Assembly: GCA_965222515.1 (NCBI GenBank)
Contig: CBDCUE010000013.1
Location: 1-49,142 of the forward strand
DNA length: 49,142 nt
Source: CBDCUE01 sp965222515
GTDB lineage: Bacteria; Pseudomonadota; Alphaproteobacteria; Rickettsiales; JABIRX01
Direction of reading: 5' to 3'
Made by a program: the position numbers and the translations under genes. Under the pieces are notes generated by a model, which saw only the letters and a list, made by a program, of their open reading frames with translations, was not told the DNA's origin and ran no database searches. Shown here piece by piece: positions 7,428-16,843 of this stretch (the stretch's first letter is position 1; every line of letters begins with the position of its first letter).

Positions 7428-8174
7428 CTATTTTTTAGGCATAGCATTGAATAATTTGTCAGATAAGCTATTTGGCAATATTTTTGTAAATTGTAAAAAA
7501 TAATAAATTATTTTTGGAAAAATAACAATAGTTTTGTTTTTTGCAATTGCTTTTGCAATTAGATTACTCGCTTTCTTGCTAGAAATTAAAAATGGCATAG
7601 GAAAATTATTTGCATCAGTCATTGGAGTTTTTATATATCCTGGGCAAATTGTAGTTACCTTGATATTATCTTTAAAAAATTCTCCTCTTATTGCTTCTGC
7701 AAAAAATCTAACTGCTGCTTTTGAGGTGGAATATGCTGGTGCTTGGGGTAATCCTCTAAAACCTGACATTGAGCTAATGATTGCAATATGCCCTTTTTTT
7801 CTTTTTTGAAAATTTTCAATTAATGGATAAATACTATTTACTACTCCAAAAATATTAATATCAAAAATATCTTTTATCTGTTGATATTTTTCATCTCCTT
7901 TACTAGTTCCTGCAGAAATTCCAGCATTAGCAATAATTAAATCTACTGGGTGTTTTTTGTCAAACTCTAAAAGAATCTTTTCTAATTTTTTCTTATCTCG
8001 AACATCACAAATGGCAGTTTCTACTTTAGCTCCTTGATCTTGACAAGTTTTTTTAGTTTTTTCTAAATTAATTTTATTTCTAGCAATTAATAATAAAATA
8101 TTGTTTTGCTGGGCATATTTTTGACTAAGAGAGTCTCCTAAACCACTAGATGCTCCTGTTATTACTATGTTCAT
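7428..8174 (-). CDS. Short-chain dehydrogenase/reductase
   Basis: Starting at the ATG at 8174, the protein has 248 residues and begins MNIVITGASSGLGDSL, with the TGASSGLG cofactor-binding motif. An ATG at 8210 would add 12 residues before the Rossmann fold and is less likely. IANAGISAG is the NNAG-type motif, and AIISSMSG plus PAYSTSKAA (YxxxK) give the catalytic Ser, Tyr and Lys. ICPGYIKTPM is the usual PG motif. This is a classical SDR oxidoreductase using NAD(P)H; the substrate cannot be told. It follows rnj with about 85 bases between. Confidence 0.88.
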   Translation of the reverse strand: MNIVITGASSGLGDSLSQKYAQQNNILLLIARNKINLEKTKKTCQDQGAKVETAICDVRDKKKLEKILLEFDKKHPVDLIIANAGISAGTSKGDEKYQQIKDIFDINIFGVVNSIYPLIENFQKRKKGHIAIISSMSGFRGLPQAPAYSTSKAAVRFFAEAIRGEFFKDNIKVTTICPGYIKTPMTDANNFPMPFLISSKKASNLIAKAIAKNKTIVIFPKIIYYFLQFTKILPNSLSDKLFNAMPKK

Positions 8175-8259
8175 ATTTTTTATTATTTTAGGCTGAAAGA
8201 AAGAGTGCAAAGAAGTAATTCTTATCTCTTATGCTATTTTTTAATAGAAAGAAATAGTA

Positions 8260-9924
8260 TTAAACTACAAAAACATCTATTACTGGAGATTTTAAACTTT
8301 CTTTATAGATTTTATTTTTTAATTCTGAAGAAACTATTTTTATGATTTTATCTTTATCAGGAGATTTGTCTTTTTTAAGAACAGCAGAAGGTTTTAGAAT
8401 TTTAGCTAAATAAGAAACCAATGATGCTATCTTTTTCTGATCTTGAATTTCGTCATATAATCCTAAAGGATTAATTACTGGATCAGCTTTTAATTCTCCA
8501 TCTTTATTAAATTGAACCAAAACATTGACAATCCCATTTTGTGATATTTTTTTTCTAACTTTTAAAATAGAACCTTTTAAATCAATTAAATTGCTACCAT
8601 CCACTGCTAAATAACCATTTGCTACATTTCCTATAACACCTGAATTGTTCTTTTCAATCAACACACAAGAACCATTAGTTACTGTAACAATGTTTTTTAT
8701 CCCTATCTCTTTTGCAAATTGACCATGTTTATTAATATGCATCTCTTCACCATGAACTGGTATTGCCGTGTTTGGTTTAATTAAATTATACATTTTTCTT
8801 AATTCCTCCTGATTTGGATGACCTGAGACATGCACAAATTCATCTTTTTCTGTAATTACATTAACTTTTCTTCTTGATAATAAATTCAAACTCTCACTAA
8901 TTTTTAATTCATTTCCTGGAATAATTTTTGATGATAAAATTATAGTATCATCTTTTTGTAATTTTATAAAAGGATATTTATTTTCTGCCATTTTTCTAAT
9001 GCTGGCCTTTTCTTCTCCTTGGCAACCTGTTGCTATTACCAAAATTTTATTTCTAGCCATTCTCTTAACCTGTTCTCTTTCTATAAAAATGGAGCTGTCT
9101 TTAATATAACCTATTTTTTTAGCTATATCTTGAATTCTAAGCAATGATCTACCACATAAAACTACTTTTCTTTTAGTTTTTTTAGCCGCTTCAATTAAAG
9201 TTAAAACTCTAGATAGGTTTGAAGCAAATGTTGAAACTACCACTAAATTTTTTTGTTTTGAAATTAATTTTATTAAGCTTTTTTGCAAATCTCCCTCTGA
9301 TCCTGAATGACCTTTACTAAAAACATTAGTAGAATCTCCAACAAAAGCAGTAACTCCTTCTTTTCCAATATTTGCCAATTTTTTAAAATCATCAACTTTT
9401 CCTAATACTGGATTATGATCAAATTTCCAATCCCCACTGTGAAAAATAGTTTGCTCTCCTGCCTTAATAACCAAAGCATTCATCTCTGGCACAGAATGAT
9501 TAATCTCTACTAATTCCAAATCAAAGCCTTTTAAAGAAAATGAAGCTCCTTCTTCCAAAATATTAATCGGAACTTTTTTATCTAATTGATATTCCTTTAA
9601 TTTTTCTTTTAAAAATAATCCTGTAAATTTTGAGGTGTAAATAGGAACTGGTATCTGTCTCCATAAATGCTGAACAGCTCCAAAATGATCTTCGTGAGCA
9701 TGAGTTATTATCAAACCCAAAACATCTTTTTTTATTCTTTTTAAAAATTGTATATTAGGAACTATTATATCTACCCCTGGGACACCGCTGATAAATCCTA
9801 TACCCAAATCTATCATTATCCATTTTCCTTGATATTGATATAAATTTAAATTTAAGCCTATTTCCTTAGCACCACCAAGTGGCACAAATAATAAGTTGTC
9901 TTTATGTTTTTTAAAAAAATCCAT
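8260..9924 (-). CDS. rnj: Ribonuclease J
   Basis: The 554-residue protein is a metallo-beta-lactamase/beta-CASP nuclease. The zinc motif HAHEDH is at residues 75-80, an aspartate loop (VGDST) lies near 195, and the beta-CASP histidine motifs HVSGHPNQEELRKM and PVHGEEMH follow. RNase J matures and decays RNA with 5' exo- and endonuclease activity and is the usual counterpart of RNase E in alphaproteobacteria. The order birA-coaX-rnj is a known alphaproteobacterial arrangement. It is separated from coaX by 91 bases that hold one copy of the conserved leader block, so it has its own control region. Confidence 0.95.
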   Translation of the reverse strand: MDFFKKHKDNLLFVPLGGAKEIGLNLNLYQYQGKWIMIDLGIGFISGVPGVDIIVPNIQFLKRIKKDVLGLIITHAHEDHFGAVQHLWRQIPVPIYTSKFTGLFLKEKLKEYQLDKKVPINILEEGASFSLKGFDLELVEINHSVPEMNALVIKAGEQTIFHSGDWKFDHNPVLGKVDDFKKLANIGKEGVTAFVGDSTNVFSKGHSGSEGDLQKSLIKLISKQKNLVVVSTFASNLSRVLTLIEAAKKTKRKVVLCGRSLLRIQDIAKKIGYIKDSSIFIEREQVKRMARNKILVIATGCQGEEKASIRKMAENKYPFIKLQKDDTIILSSKIIPGNELKISESLNLLSRRKVNVITEKDEFVHVSGHPNQEELRKMYNLIKPNTAIPVHGEEMHINKHGQFAKEIGIKNIVTVTNGSCVLIEKNNSGVIGNVANGYLAVDGSNLIDLKGSILKVRKKISQNGIVNVLVQFNKDGELKADPVINPLGLYDEIQDQKKIASLVSYLAKILKPSAVLKKDKSPDKDKIIKIVSSELKNKIYKESLKSPVIDVFVV

Positions 9925-9990
9925 TTTTTAGTTTTTTTAGTTAAGGTTGTTAAGTGCAGTTTGGCAATCTAAATACCATCTACACGATTT
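9925..9990 (-). promoter_or_regulatory. Conserved leader block, copy 1 (rnj)
   Basis: Read towards rnj, the block has TCGTGTAGATG, then TAGATTGCCAAACTGCAC, TTAACA and CCTTAACTAAAAAA, ending at the rnj ATG. The embedded mini-ORF at 9979-9950 reads MVFRLPNCT and stops 25 bases before the gene. Four other genes in the window carry the same block. Confidence 0.7.
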
Positions 9991-10015
9991 TTAAAGTTAA
10001 TTACTCCTGAGCATT

Positions 10016-10798
10016 TTATTTGTCATAATACAGTTTGTGTAAAAAAAGGTATTTATAAAAAACAAATAACCCCTCTAAAGTCAAATTTTGATTATAATCT
10101 TTTATTTCTTTAATATTCTCAGCAAATATCTTTCCATCACCTCCTGTTGCGATTATAATAAAGTTTTTTTTATATTCCATCATAATTTTGGATATAATTC
10201 CTTCAATCATAGAAATATATCCATAATAAATACCATTATTAATAGCAGAGACTGTATTTGTGCCTATTATATTTTTAGGTTTTTGTAAAAACTCTATTTT
10301 AGGTAATTGAGCTGTGTTAATTGCTAAGCTATTTATTGCCAGCTTAACACTTGGCAAAATTAGCCCTCCTTGATAACCTTTTTCTTTTGTTACTAAATCA
10401 AAAGTAATTGCTGTACCAAAATCTATCACAATAGCATCTTGATTATATTTATCCAAGACATAAATAGCATTAGCAATTCTGTCATCTCCTACTTCTTCCT
10501 TTTTTTCTAAAGATATTTTTATAGGCAGTTTTTCTAAATAATCTCTTAAAAAAACTGCCCTAAATTGAAAAATATTAAAAATTAATTGATCATAAATTGG
10601 AGTTAATTTAGGAACAACACTTGCGATTACAATAGCTGAGACTTTAGAAATATTTTTTAATTGAGCTAAAAATTGAGCTTTTAATTCATCAATATCAACT
10701 TTACTTTGATTAGTTATAACAAATCTTTTTATTAATTTATTTTGCTCAAAAACTCCTATCAGACTATTGGTATTACCAATATCAATGGCAATAATCAT
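10016..10798 (-). CDS. coaX: Type III pantothenate kinase
   Basis: The 260-residue protein phosphorylates pantothenate, the first step of coenzyme A synthesis. The N-terminal phosphate-binding motif IAIDIGNTNSLIGVF is at residues 3-17, the DDRIANAIY segment is near residue 103, and the second phosphate motif VIDFGTAITFD follows near 124. GGLILPS and ATGGDG complete the ASKHA fold. The start overlaps the end of birA as ATGA, so the two genes form one operon. CoaX replaces CoaA in many alphaproteobacteria. Confidence 0.95.
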   Translation of the reverse strand: MIIAIDIGNTNSLIGVFEQNKLIKRFVITNQSKVDIDELKAQFLAQLKNISKVSAIVIASVVPKLTPIYDQLIFNIFQFRAVFLRDYLEKLPIKISLEKKEEVGDDRIANAIYVLDKYNQDAIVIDFGTAITFDLVTKEKGYQGGLILPSVKLAINSLAINTAQLPKIEFLQKPKNIIGTNTVSAINNGIYYGYISMIEGIISKIMMEYKKNFIIIATGGDGKIFAENIKEIKDYNQNLTLEGLFVFYKYLFLHKLYYDK

Positions 10799-11568
10799 AT
10801 CGCTCTTAATCTTAAATTATCTTCTTTTATTGTTTTTTCTTCTTCATTAAAAAACACACTTCCTGAAATTATTTTTTTTATCTCTGTATCAATTTTAAGT
10901 AACAAACAGCCTTTATCAATACCAACAAATTTACCTCTTATCTCTTCATTCATAGAAGTAACTATGATTTCTTGATTCAAATGTGCAGAATATTCAAGCC
11001 ATTCTTGATAAATTTCATCTTCTTTTCTTGGATCCTTTAATTTTTTCAAATATTTATCATAATTTTCCATTATATTAAATAATATTTTATCTAAGCTAAC
11101 ATTTTCTATCCCTTCATTTAATAGTGAAGTTGCTGTTTCTAATTCTTTAGGAAAAAAATTAACATTAAGACCAATACCACAAATCATTTTATCTATCCTA
11201 TTATTTTCAATATTGCTTTCCAGTAAGATACCTGCAATTTTTTTATCATTAATTAATAAATCATTAGGCCATTTAAATTCTATTTTTAAATTTGTAAAAC
11301 TTAAAGCATTTCTTATTGCAAGTGCAGAGATAAACGGATAAACACTTATGTTATCTACAATATGATCCAAAATAAATGAAAAATGCAGATTACCAACACC
11401 AGATTGCCATATTTTACCATATCTACCATAAGAATTACTCTGATTTTTTGCCCAAACAATCAAACCATTTTCAGCATATCCTGCTTGAATAATTCTTTTT
11501 GCTTCAGCAGAAGTGGAATCTAAATTATCAAAAATTAAAATATTAGGATCTTGTTTGTCTAGTAACAT
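10795..11568 (-). CDS. birA: Biotin-[acetyl-CoA-carboxylase] ligase, monofunctional
   Basis: This 257-residue biotin protein ligase attaches biotin through biotinyl-AMP to the carboxyl carrier protein. FKWPNDLLINDKKIAGIL is the central catalytic motif and MICGIGLNVN follows. The usual GRGRxGRxW loop appears as SYGRYGKIW (about residues 48-56), so the first Gly-Arg of the motif is changed. There is no N-terminal helix-turn-helix, so it is an enzyme only and not a repressor. It is coupled to coaX by an ATGA overlap. The 137 bases upstream are AT-rich without a clear promoter. Confidence 0.92.
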   Translation of the reverse strand: MLLDKQDPNILIFDNLDSTSAEAKRIIQAGYAENGLIVWAKNQSNSYGRYGKIWQSGVGNLHFSFILDHIVDNISVYPFISALAIRNALSFTNLKIEFKWPNDLLINDKKIAGILLESNIENNRIDKMICGIGLNVNFFPKELETATSLLNEGIENVSLDKILFNIMENYDKYLKKLKDPRKEDEIYQEWLEYSAHLNQEIIVTSMNEEIRGKFVGIDKGCLLLKIDTEIKKIISGSVFFNEEEKTIKEDNLRLRAI

Positions 11569-11705
11569 TATTAAAAGGTATAAATTTTTATATTAAAAAA
11601 CCATTTACTTGAATTATTAAAAGCAAAATTACTAATAATCAAGTAGAGAATAAATGAAACAGCAATTTTAAGTTAAAAAATAAAAATAACTATTTTGTGC
11701 CACCT

Positions 11706-12791
11706 CTAATTATGCTCAACAAAATAATCAAATTCTGTTTGGTGAGTTTTTCTCTGTTGCCTTTCGAGTCTTCGCAGTAAAGATATTATAGGTTTTAATT
11801 TTAATTCTCTTGCAATAGCTATAGCTACTTTGTTATTTCTGTCTATTGTGGATAAATTTGCTCCATACCTTACCAATTCTGTCAAAATATCTTTTCTATT
11901 TAATACCACTGACAAATGAATTGGAGCAATATTATTCCTATTCTTCTGATTAACTGGATAACCTAGAGCAAGTAATTTTCTAACGACATTTACATCACCT
12001 TGCTTTATGGCATAGGTTAAAGGTGTATCTGCTCCAGAATATAGATTGTAACTACCATCAAGTCTTTTGCTGTATGCAATAATTGCTGGAAAATTTGCTT
12101 GGTCAATTGCTGCAAATAAAAATTGATAATCCTCTTCAACGAATCTTACTTTTGTTAAATGCTTGTTATTATCTCCATAAGATAATTGATTAATTGTAGA
12201 GTAATTCAAGTGAGGCAAATAAATTTCTTTTCTAGCGATGATTTTTATCTCTAAAATTTCATCTTTTTTTGTTTTCTTTTTTTTTGGAGTAGCTAATATC
12301 TTTTCTAGTTTTTCAATCTTCTTTTCTTCTTTTGCTACAGGAAGAATTTTCTTTATTTTTTTAAGTTTTTTCTTTACTTTATCTACAAAAGTTTCTTCTT
12401 TACTCTCTTTTTTTAAATCAGTTTTTTTGATAATTATTGCACCATCTTTTTGCTTTTTCTTTAAATCAGTATCTTCTACCACAAACTCATCTTTACTCAA
12501 ATCAAAGAAATCTGTCTCTTGTTTAATTAAAGATCTTGGTTTTATTTTAGCATCTTTCTTTTCATCTTCTGTTTTTATTTCTTTTACTAGATTCTTTTTG
12601 TCATCTTTTTTTTCTAAATCCTCAAAAGGATTGGTCTCAATAAAATCTTCATTTTTAGGAATTGTAAATTCTCCCTTATGCTCTGGATTAATTATTGGCT
12701 TAGCTGGCTTATTGAAATCTTCTTCTAATGCATTAATTTCTAACACATAAAGAAATTGTAATAAAAAAACTGTTATTAATAATATTTTCAT
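11706..12791 (-). CDS. Secreted or periplasmic ankyrin-repeat protein
   Basis: The start at ATG 12791 gives 361 residues and places a clean signal peptide first (MKILLITVFLLQFLYVLEINA); an ATG at 12821 would overlap the previous gene. A long Lys/Glu-rich, low-complexity stretch follows to about residue 190. The C-terminal 130 residues hold ankyrin-like repeats, including DTPLTYAIKQGDVNVVRKLLALGYPVN and NIAPIHLSVVLNRKDILTELVRYGANL (positions about 260-330, each given in part). It begins two bases after the LptF/G stop, so it is probably co-transcribed with it. Ankyrin proteins are common in Rickettsiales and are often host-directed; here the signal peptide points to export to the periplasm. 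Function unknown. Confidence 0.75.
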   Translation of the reverse strand: MKILLITVFLLQFLYVLEINALEEDFNKPAKPIINPEHKGEFTIPKNEDFIETNPFEDLEKKDDKKNLVKEIKTEDEKKDAKIKPRSLIKQETDFFDLSKDEFVVEDTDLKKKQKDGAIIIKKTDLKKESKEETFVDKVKKKLKKIKKILPVAKEEKKIEKLEKILATPKKKKTKKDEILEIKIIARKEIYLPHLNYSTINQLSYGDNNKHLTKVRFVEEDYQFLFAAIDQANFPAIIAYSKRLDGSYNLYSGADTPLTYAIKQGDVNVVRKLLALGYPVNQKNRNNIAPIHLSVVLNRKDILTELVRYGANLSTIDRNNKVAIAIARELKLKPIISLLRRLERQQRKTHQTEFDYFVEHN

Positions 12792-12793
12792 AT

Positions 12794-13837
12794 CTAGGTT
12801 TTTTTTAATAAATAAAAACAAATAATATTAAATGTTAAAAGCATTGGTAGCCAAATGGCAAAAATAATATTTATTACATTAAGTAAGGCAAGATTATATA
12901 ATATATTAAATATTACAAATAAAGTGAAAGAGGTAATAATTACTATTAATATGGATATTGTTTTTTTTTGATATCTTGGAGCATAAATACAAAAATAACC
13001 ACTTAATAAGAAAAATATTATGTATAATAGTGGTTTTGCAATATTATAATGCAATTTTACCTGATCTTGCTTATAAGGTAATTGTGTTTTTTTAGCTTTT
13101 TTTACTTTTTTGAATAATTTTATTAAAGAAGTATGATTAGCAGGAATTTTTGTGATAAATTTCTCTTTATCAAAAATAATAGCTATTTCTTTCTGTTTTT
13201 CTACAAAAAGATTATTTTCTTTTCTGATTTTAACTTCATATAAAAATAATATATTATTTTTAATTACAGCATTCTTTGCCCAAATAATTTTGTTACTATG
13301 AAAAAACAACAATTTAACCCTCTTTAATTTTGCAACAGAATTATTGATAGTTAAAACTTCACTATTTAAGATATAATCTTTTTGCGACAACCAAATGTTT
13401 TTATTAACATTATTTATTTGTCCTGAATTTTTTATTTTTTTTATGATAAGTTGAGATTTACTATTATATTTATCTGCAAAATGATTAACGACAAATAATT
13501 GCAATAAAGATATCAAAAATATAACTACAATAATTGGCAGAAAAATTCTTCGATAAGACATTCCTGAATTGCTCAAAATAGTAATATTGCAATTATTACT
13601 AAATTTATAAAAAAACAAAATTCCTGCAATTAAAATCACAAAAGGGACAAAGTCTCCTACTAAAATAAATTGATTGTAAAAACTTAATTTTAGAATTTCT
13701 AAATAATCAGAATATTTACCAATTTTTTTGCTATATTCTATAAAATCTATTAAAAAGACTAAAGTCATTATAGAAAATAAAATTAGCAAAAATTTACTAA
13801 TAAAATTTTTAGCTAAATAACAATCTAATTTTAGCAT
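12794..13837 (-). CDS. LptF/LptG family permease
   Basis: The 347-residue protein has an N-terminal membrane segment (FLLILFSIMTLVFLIDFIEY), two more before residue 120, a periplasmic beta-rich middle, and three C-terminal membrane segments. ILSNSGMSYRRIFLPIIV contains the family's conserved SxGxSxxRI element. LptF and LptG form the inner-membrane part of the LptBFG transporter that moves lipopolysaccharide to the outer membrane. The partner gene is not in the window. The start overlaps the acetyltransferase gene by seven bases. I cannot decide between LptF and LptG. Confidence 0.82.
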   Translation of the reverse strand: MLKLDCYLAKNFISKFLLILFSIMTLVFLIDFIEYSKKIGKYSDYLEILKLSFYNQFILVGDFVPFVILIAGILFFYKFSNNCNITILSNSGMSYRRIFLPIIVVIFLISLLQLFVVNHFADKYNSKSQLIIKKIKNSGQINNVNKNIWLSQKDYILNSEVLTINNSVAKLKRVKLLFFHSNKIIWAKNAVIKNNILFLYEVKIRKENNLFVEKQKEIAIIFDKEKFITKIPANHTSLIKLFKKVKKAKKTQLPYKQDQVKLHYNIAKPLLYIIFFLLSGYFCIYAPRYQKKTISILIVIITSFTLFVIFNILYNLALLNVINIIFAIWLPMLLTFNIICFYLLKKT

Positions 13838-14265
13838 ATTTTTTTACGAAAATAAAAAGCAGTTTTTTCAAAACCTGCTTTTAAATAAATATTATGTGAT
13901 TTGTTATTTTCACAATAAGAAAATAATTCTACATAATTAATGTTATGTTTTTTAGCAATATGATCAACCTCCATTAATAAAATTTTTGAAATATCTTTTT
14001 GTCTATATTCAGGTAAAATATAAAAATTAGAAATTTGCAGAAAATTTTTTGAGCATAGCAAAAAATTATAGCTAATCCCCAAAACCCCAACTGCCATATT
14101 CTTATCAAAAGCAACTAATAATTGATAATTATGTTTTTTAAACATTTTTTTTAAAGATAGAGATAAATCTCTTTTGCTATAATTAGGGTATAATTTTTCT
14201 AATAGCTTTAGATGTTTTTTGGCAAAGAAAAATTTGTTATATTTTTTTACTTGTGAAATAGTCAT
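13831..14265 (-). CDS. GNAT family N-acetyltransferase
   Basis: The 144-residue protein shows the GNAT core: LLVAFDKNMAVGVLGI (strands 2-3), QISNFYILPEYRQKDISKIL with a recognisable motif A (here QxxxxK rather than QxxGxG/A), and NKSHNIYLKAGFEKTAFYF with the C-terminal motif B. Acceptor substrate unknown. Its 3' end overlaps the permease gene by seven bases, so translation is probably coupled. No Shine-Dalgarno is visible. Confidence 0.78.
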   Translation of the reverse strand: MTISQVKKYNKFFFAKKHLKLLEKLYPNYSKRDLSLSLKKMFKKHNYQLLVAFDKNMAVGVLGISYNFLLCSKNFLQISNFYILPEYRQKDISKILLMEVDHIAKKHNINYVELFSYCENNKSHNIYLKAGFEKTAFYFRKKIC

Positions 14266-14364
14266 TTTTATTATATAAAGTTATTTTTCTAATTTTCTTT
14301 TAGTATATACTTTAGTATAAATATATATTACATTGTTTTTTTTAACAAGTAACAGAATTTTTAT

Positions 14365-14439
14365 TTGTGTGGATGTTCAGTAGATTGCCACTTCGCACCT
14401 AACTAACTTAACTTTACAAAAAACTTAACTTAAAAAAAT
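14365..14439 (+). promoter_or_regulatory. Conserved leader block, copy 2 (argG)
   Basis: This plus-strand copy reads TTTGTGTGGATG, then TAGATTGCCACTTCGCACC, TAACTAACTTAACTT, and a second AACTTAACTTAAAAAAA just before the argG ATG. The mini-ORF at 14373-14402 reads MFSRLPLRT and stops 37 bases before argG. The CTTAACTT portion is duplicated here, which makes this leader longer than the others. Confidence 0.7.
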
Positions 14440-15642
14440 ATGAAGATTGTTTTAGCTTATTCTGGGGGACTGGATACTAGTATAATTTTAAAATGGCTGC
14501 AAGATAAATATCAGGCAGAGGTAATTACTTTTACTGCAGATCTGGGGCAGGGGAAGGAAATTGAGCCTGCTAGAGTCAAGGCTCAAGAAATGGGAGCAAA
14601 AGAAATTTTTATTGAAGATGTTCAAGAAGAGTTTGTAAAAGACTATGTATTTCCTATGTTTAGAGCAAATGCTATTTATGAAGGATCTTACCTTTTAGGA
14701 ACATCTATTGCAAGACCGATCGTTGCTCAAAAACTAATTGATATTGCAAGAAGAACTGGAGCAGATGCAATTGCTCATGGCGCTACTGGCAAAGGAAATG
14801 ATCAAGTGAGATTTGAACTTGCGGCTTATAGTTTGAATCCTGATATAAAAATCATTTCTCCTTGGAGAGAATGGGATTTGAATTCTAGAACAAAATTACT
14901 AGATTATGCCAAAGAACACAACATTCCAATTGCTAAAAATAAAGAGCAAGAAGCTCCTTATTCAATGGATGCAAATTTATTGCATATCTCTTATGAAGGC
15001 AATATTTTAGAGAATCCTTGGGAAGTTTATCCGCAAAGTATTTTGCAAAGAACTGCTAAATATGATGAATTACCAGATCAAGCAGAAGAAATTGAGATAG
15101 AATTTAAAAATGGAGATCCTATTGCAATAAATCAAGAAGTTCTTTCTCCTGCAAAATTGCTAGCAAAATTAAATTATTTTGGAGGAAAACACGGTATAGG
15201 AGTAATAGATATTGTAGAAAATCGTTATGTTGGTATAAAATCAAGAGGGGTTTATGAAACTCCGGGTGGCACAATTTTATTATCTGCTCACAGGGCAATA
15301 GAATCAATTACCTTAGATAGGGAGGCATCACATTTAAAAGATGAATTAATGCCTAAATATGCAAAAATGATTTATAATGGATATTGGTTTTCACTAGAGC
15401 GAGAAATGTTGCAAATGGCAATTGATAAATCTCAAGAAAATGTGACAGGATTGGTTAGAATAAAATTATTCAAAGGACAATTGTATATTTCAGGAAGAAA
15501 ATCCAAAAATTCATTATACAGCCAAGATCTAGCATCTTTTGATAAAGATGGCGGTTATAATCAAAAAGATGCAGAAGGATTTATTAAAGTAAATGCCTTG
15601 AGATTAAGACAATATAGCAAAATTATCAACAGTTCCAAATAG
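14440..15642 (+). CDS. argG: Argininosuccinate synthase
   Basis: The 400-residue enzyme joins citrulline and aspartate with ATP, the penultimate step of arginine synthesis. The N-terminal PP-loop LAYSGGLDTSIIL is at residues 4-16, GATGKGNDQVRFEL is the citrulline/aspartate binding segment near 118, and the C-terminal YGGYN-like region is intact. Length is normal. It stands alone, without argH, and is preceded by the shared leader block, so it is probably regulated as a single unit. It is convergent with leuB, 16 bases apart. Confidence 0.97.
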   Translation: MKIVLAYSGGLDTSIILKWLQDKYQAEVITFTADLGQGKEIEPARVKAQEMGAKEIFIEDVQEEFVKDYVFPMFRANAIYEGSYLLGTSIARPIVAQKLIDIARRTGADAIAHGATGKGNDQVRFELAAYSLNPDIKIISPWREWDLNSRTKLLDYAKEHNIPIAKNKEQEAPYSMDANLLHISYEGNILENPWEVYPQSILQRTAKYDELPDQAEEIEIEFKNGDPIAINQEVLSPAKLLAKLNYFGGKHGIGVIDIVENRYVGIKSRGVYETPGGTILLSAHRAIESITLDREASHLKDELMPKYAKMIYNGYWFSLEREMLQMAIDKSQENVTGLVRIKLFKGQLYISGRKSKNSLYSQDLASFDKDGGYNQKDAEGFIKVNALRLRQYSKIINSSK

Positions 15643-15654
15643 TCCTAAGGAACT
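15631..15654. terminator. Small hairpin between convergent argG and leuB
   Basis: AGTTCC (15631-15636) pairs with GGAACT (15649-15654) across the argG stop codon in the 16-base gap. There is no T run, so a role as a bidirectional transcript end is only a suggestion. Confidence 0.3.
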
Positions 15655-15658
15655 ACAA

Positions 15659-16729
15659 CTAAAGATTCTCTATTATTTTATCACCCATTTCTGTTGTTGA
15701 AACTCTTTGGCAATTCTCTGACATAATATCATCAGTTCTATAACCTTGTGCCAAAGTTTTTTTAATTGATGAATTTAATTTATCTGCTATTTTTTGCATA
15801 TCAAAACTATATCTTAACATCATTTCAAAACTTGAAATAGTAGCTAATGGATTAGCAATATTTTGCCCTACAATATCAGGTGCTGATCCGTGTACAGGCT
15901 CATATAATGCATATTGATTTCCCATTGATGCAGATGGTAACATACCAAGGGAACCAGTTAACATTGAAGCAGTATCTGATAAAATATCACCAAACATATT
16001 GGTGGTAACTATTACATCAAATTGCTTTGGATTTCTTACTAATTGCATTGAGGCATTATCAACATACATATGAGATAACTCAATATCAGGATATGATTCT
16101 TTGTGTATTTTTGTTACAATTTCCCTCCATAATTCAGTAGCTTCTAAAACATTTGCCTTATCCACCGAACAAAGTTTTTTACCTCTTTTCATAGCAATTT
16201 TAAATGCAGTATGAGCAATTCTTGTTATTTCATTTTCATCATATCTTAAAGTATTGATTCCTACTCTAACACCATTTTCTTCAATTATCCCTTTTGGCTC
16301 ACCAAAATAAATTCCACCAGTTAATTCTCTAACAATCATTAAATCTAAGCCTGTTACTAATTCTTCTTTTAAACTAGAACTGCCAACCAATTCTTTAAAA
16401 GTAAAAGCAGGTCTTAAATTAGAAAATAATCCCAACTCTTTTCTAATAGCAAGTAATCCTCTTTCTGGCCTCATATTATATTCCAAACCTTCCCATTTTG
16501 GACCACCTACTGCACCAAGCAAAATAGCATCAGATTTTTTAGCAAGAGCAATGGTTCTTTCTGCAAGCGGTGTTTTTCTTTGATCAATTGAAATACCTCC
16601 AATTAAATCTTCTTCTATTTCAAATTTTGTAGAAAAATGTTTGTTTAAATGCAAAATGATTTTTCGCACCTCTTGACATACCTCAGTCCCTATACCATCT
16701 CCAGCAAGAATAAGAATTTTTTTGTTCAT
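15659..16729 (-). CDS. leuB: 3-isopropylmalate dehydrogenase
   Basis: The 356-residue protein oxidises and decarboxylates 3-isopropylmalate in leucine synthesis, using NAD. It begins MNKKILILAGDGIGTEV. GAVGGPKWE and the RPERGLLAIRKEL substrate-binding segment identify LeuB over isocitrate dehydrogenase. The metal/substrate site NMFGDILSD and the cofactor loop EPVHGSAPDI follow. No leuA, leuC or leuD lies nearby, so the pathway genes are scattered. The upstream 110 bases do not carry the leader block. Confidence 0.96.
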   Translation of the reverse strand: MNKKILILAGDGIGTEVCQEVRKIILHLNKHFSTKFEIEEDLIGGISIDQRKTPLAERTIALAKKSDAILLGAVGGPKWEGLEYNMRPERGLLAIRKELGLFSNLRPAFTFKELVGSSSLKEELVTGLDLMIVRELTGGIYFGEPKGIIEENGVRVGINTLRYDENEITRIAHTAFKIAMKRGKKLCSVDKANVLEATELWREIVTKIHKESYPDIELSHMYVDNASMQLVRNPKQFDVIVTTNMFGDILSDTASMLTGSLGMLPSASMGNQYALYEPVHGSAPDIVGQNIANPLATISSFEMMLRYSFDMQKIADKLNSSIKKTLAQGYRTDDIMSENCQRVSTTEMGDKIIENL

Positions 16730-16843
16730 TTAAATAATTATTAATGTTTTGTTAATTGCTTGCTTATAGCTAACAAATATATTAAAAAAGCAGTTTTTAT
16801 AATACAAAGATAAATTTTATATTAAAACATCTCTGACAAGGTT

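Noticed and set aside
9928..9990. Leader block as a known riboswitch or T-box
   Set aside because: It is too short, has no conserved internal stem shared by the five copies, and none of the T-box or common riboswitch landmarks.
12238..12750. Plus-strand ORF of 170 codons rich in Phe and Ser
   Set aside because: It is the antisense of the Lys/Glu-rich part of the ankyrin gene; the composition is a mirror artefact.
9928..14439. Leader block as a CtrA-binding site (TTAA-N7-TTAA)
   Set aside because: The TTAA spacings in the copies do not keep seven bases, and the conserved part extends well beyond it.
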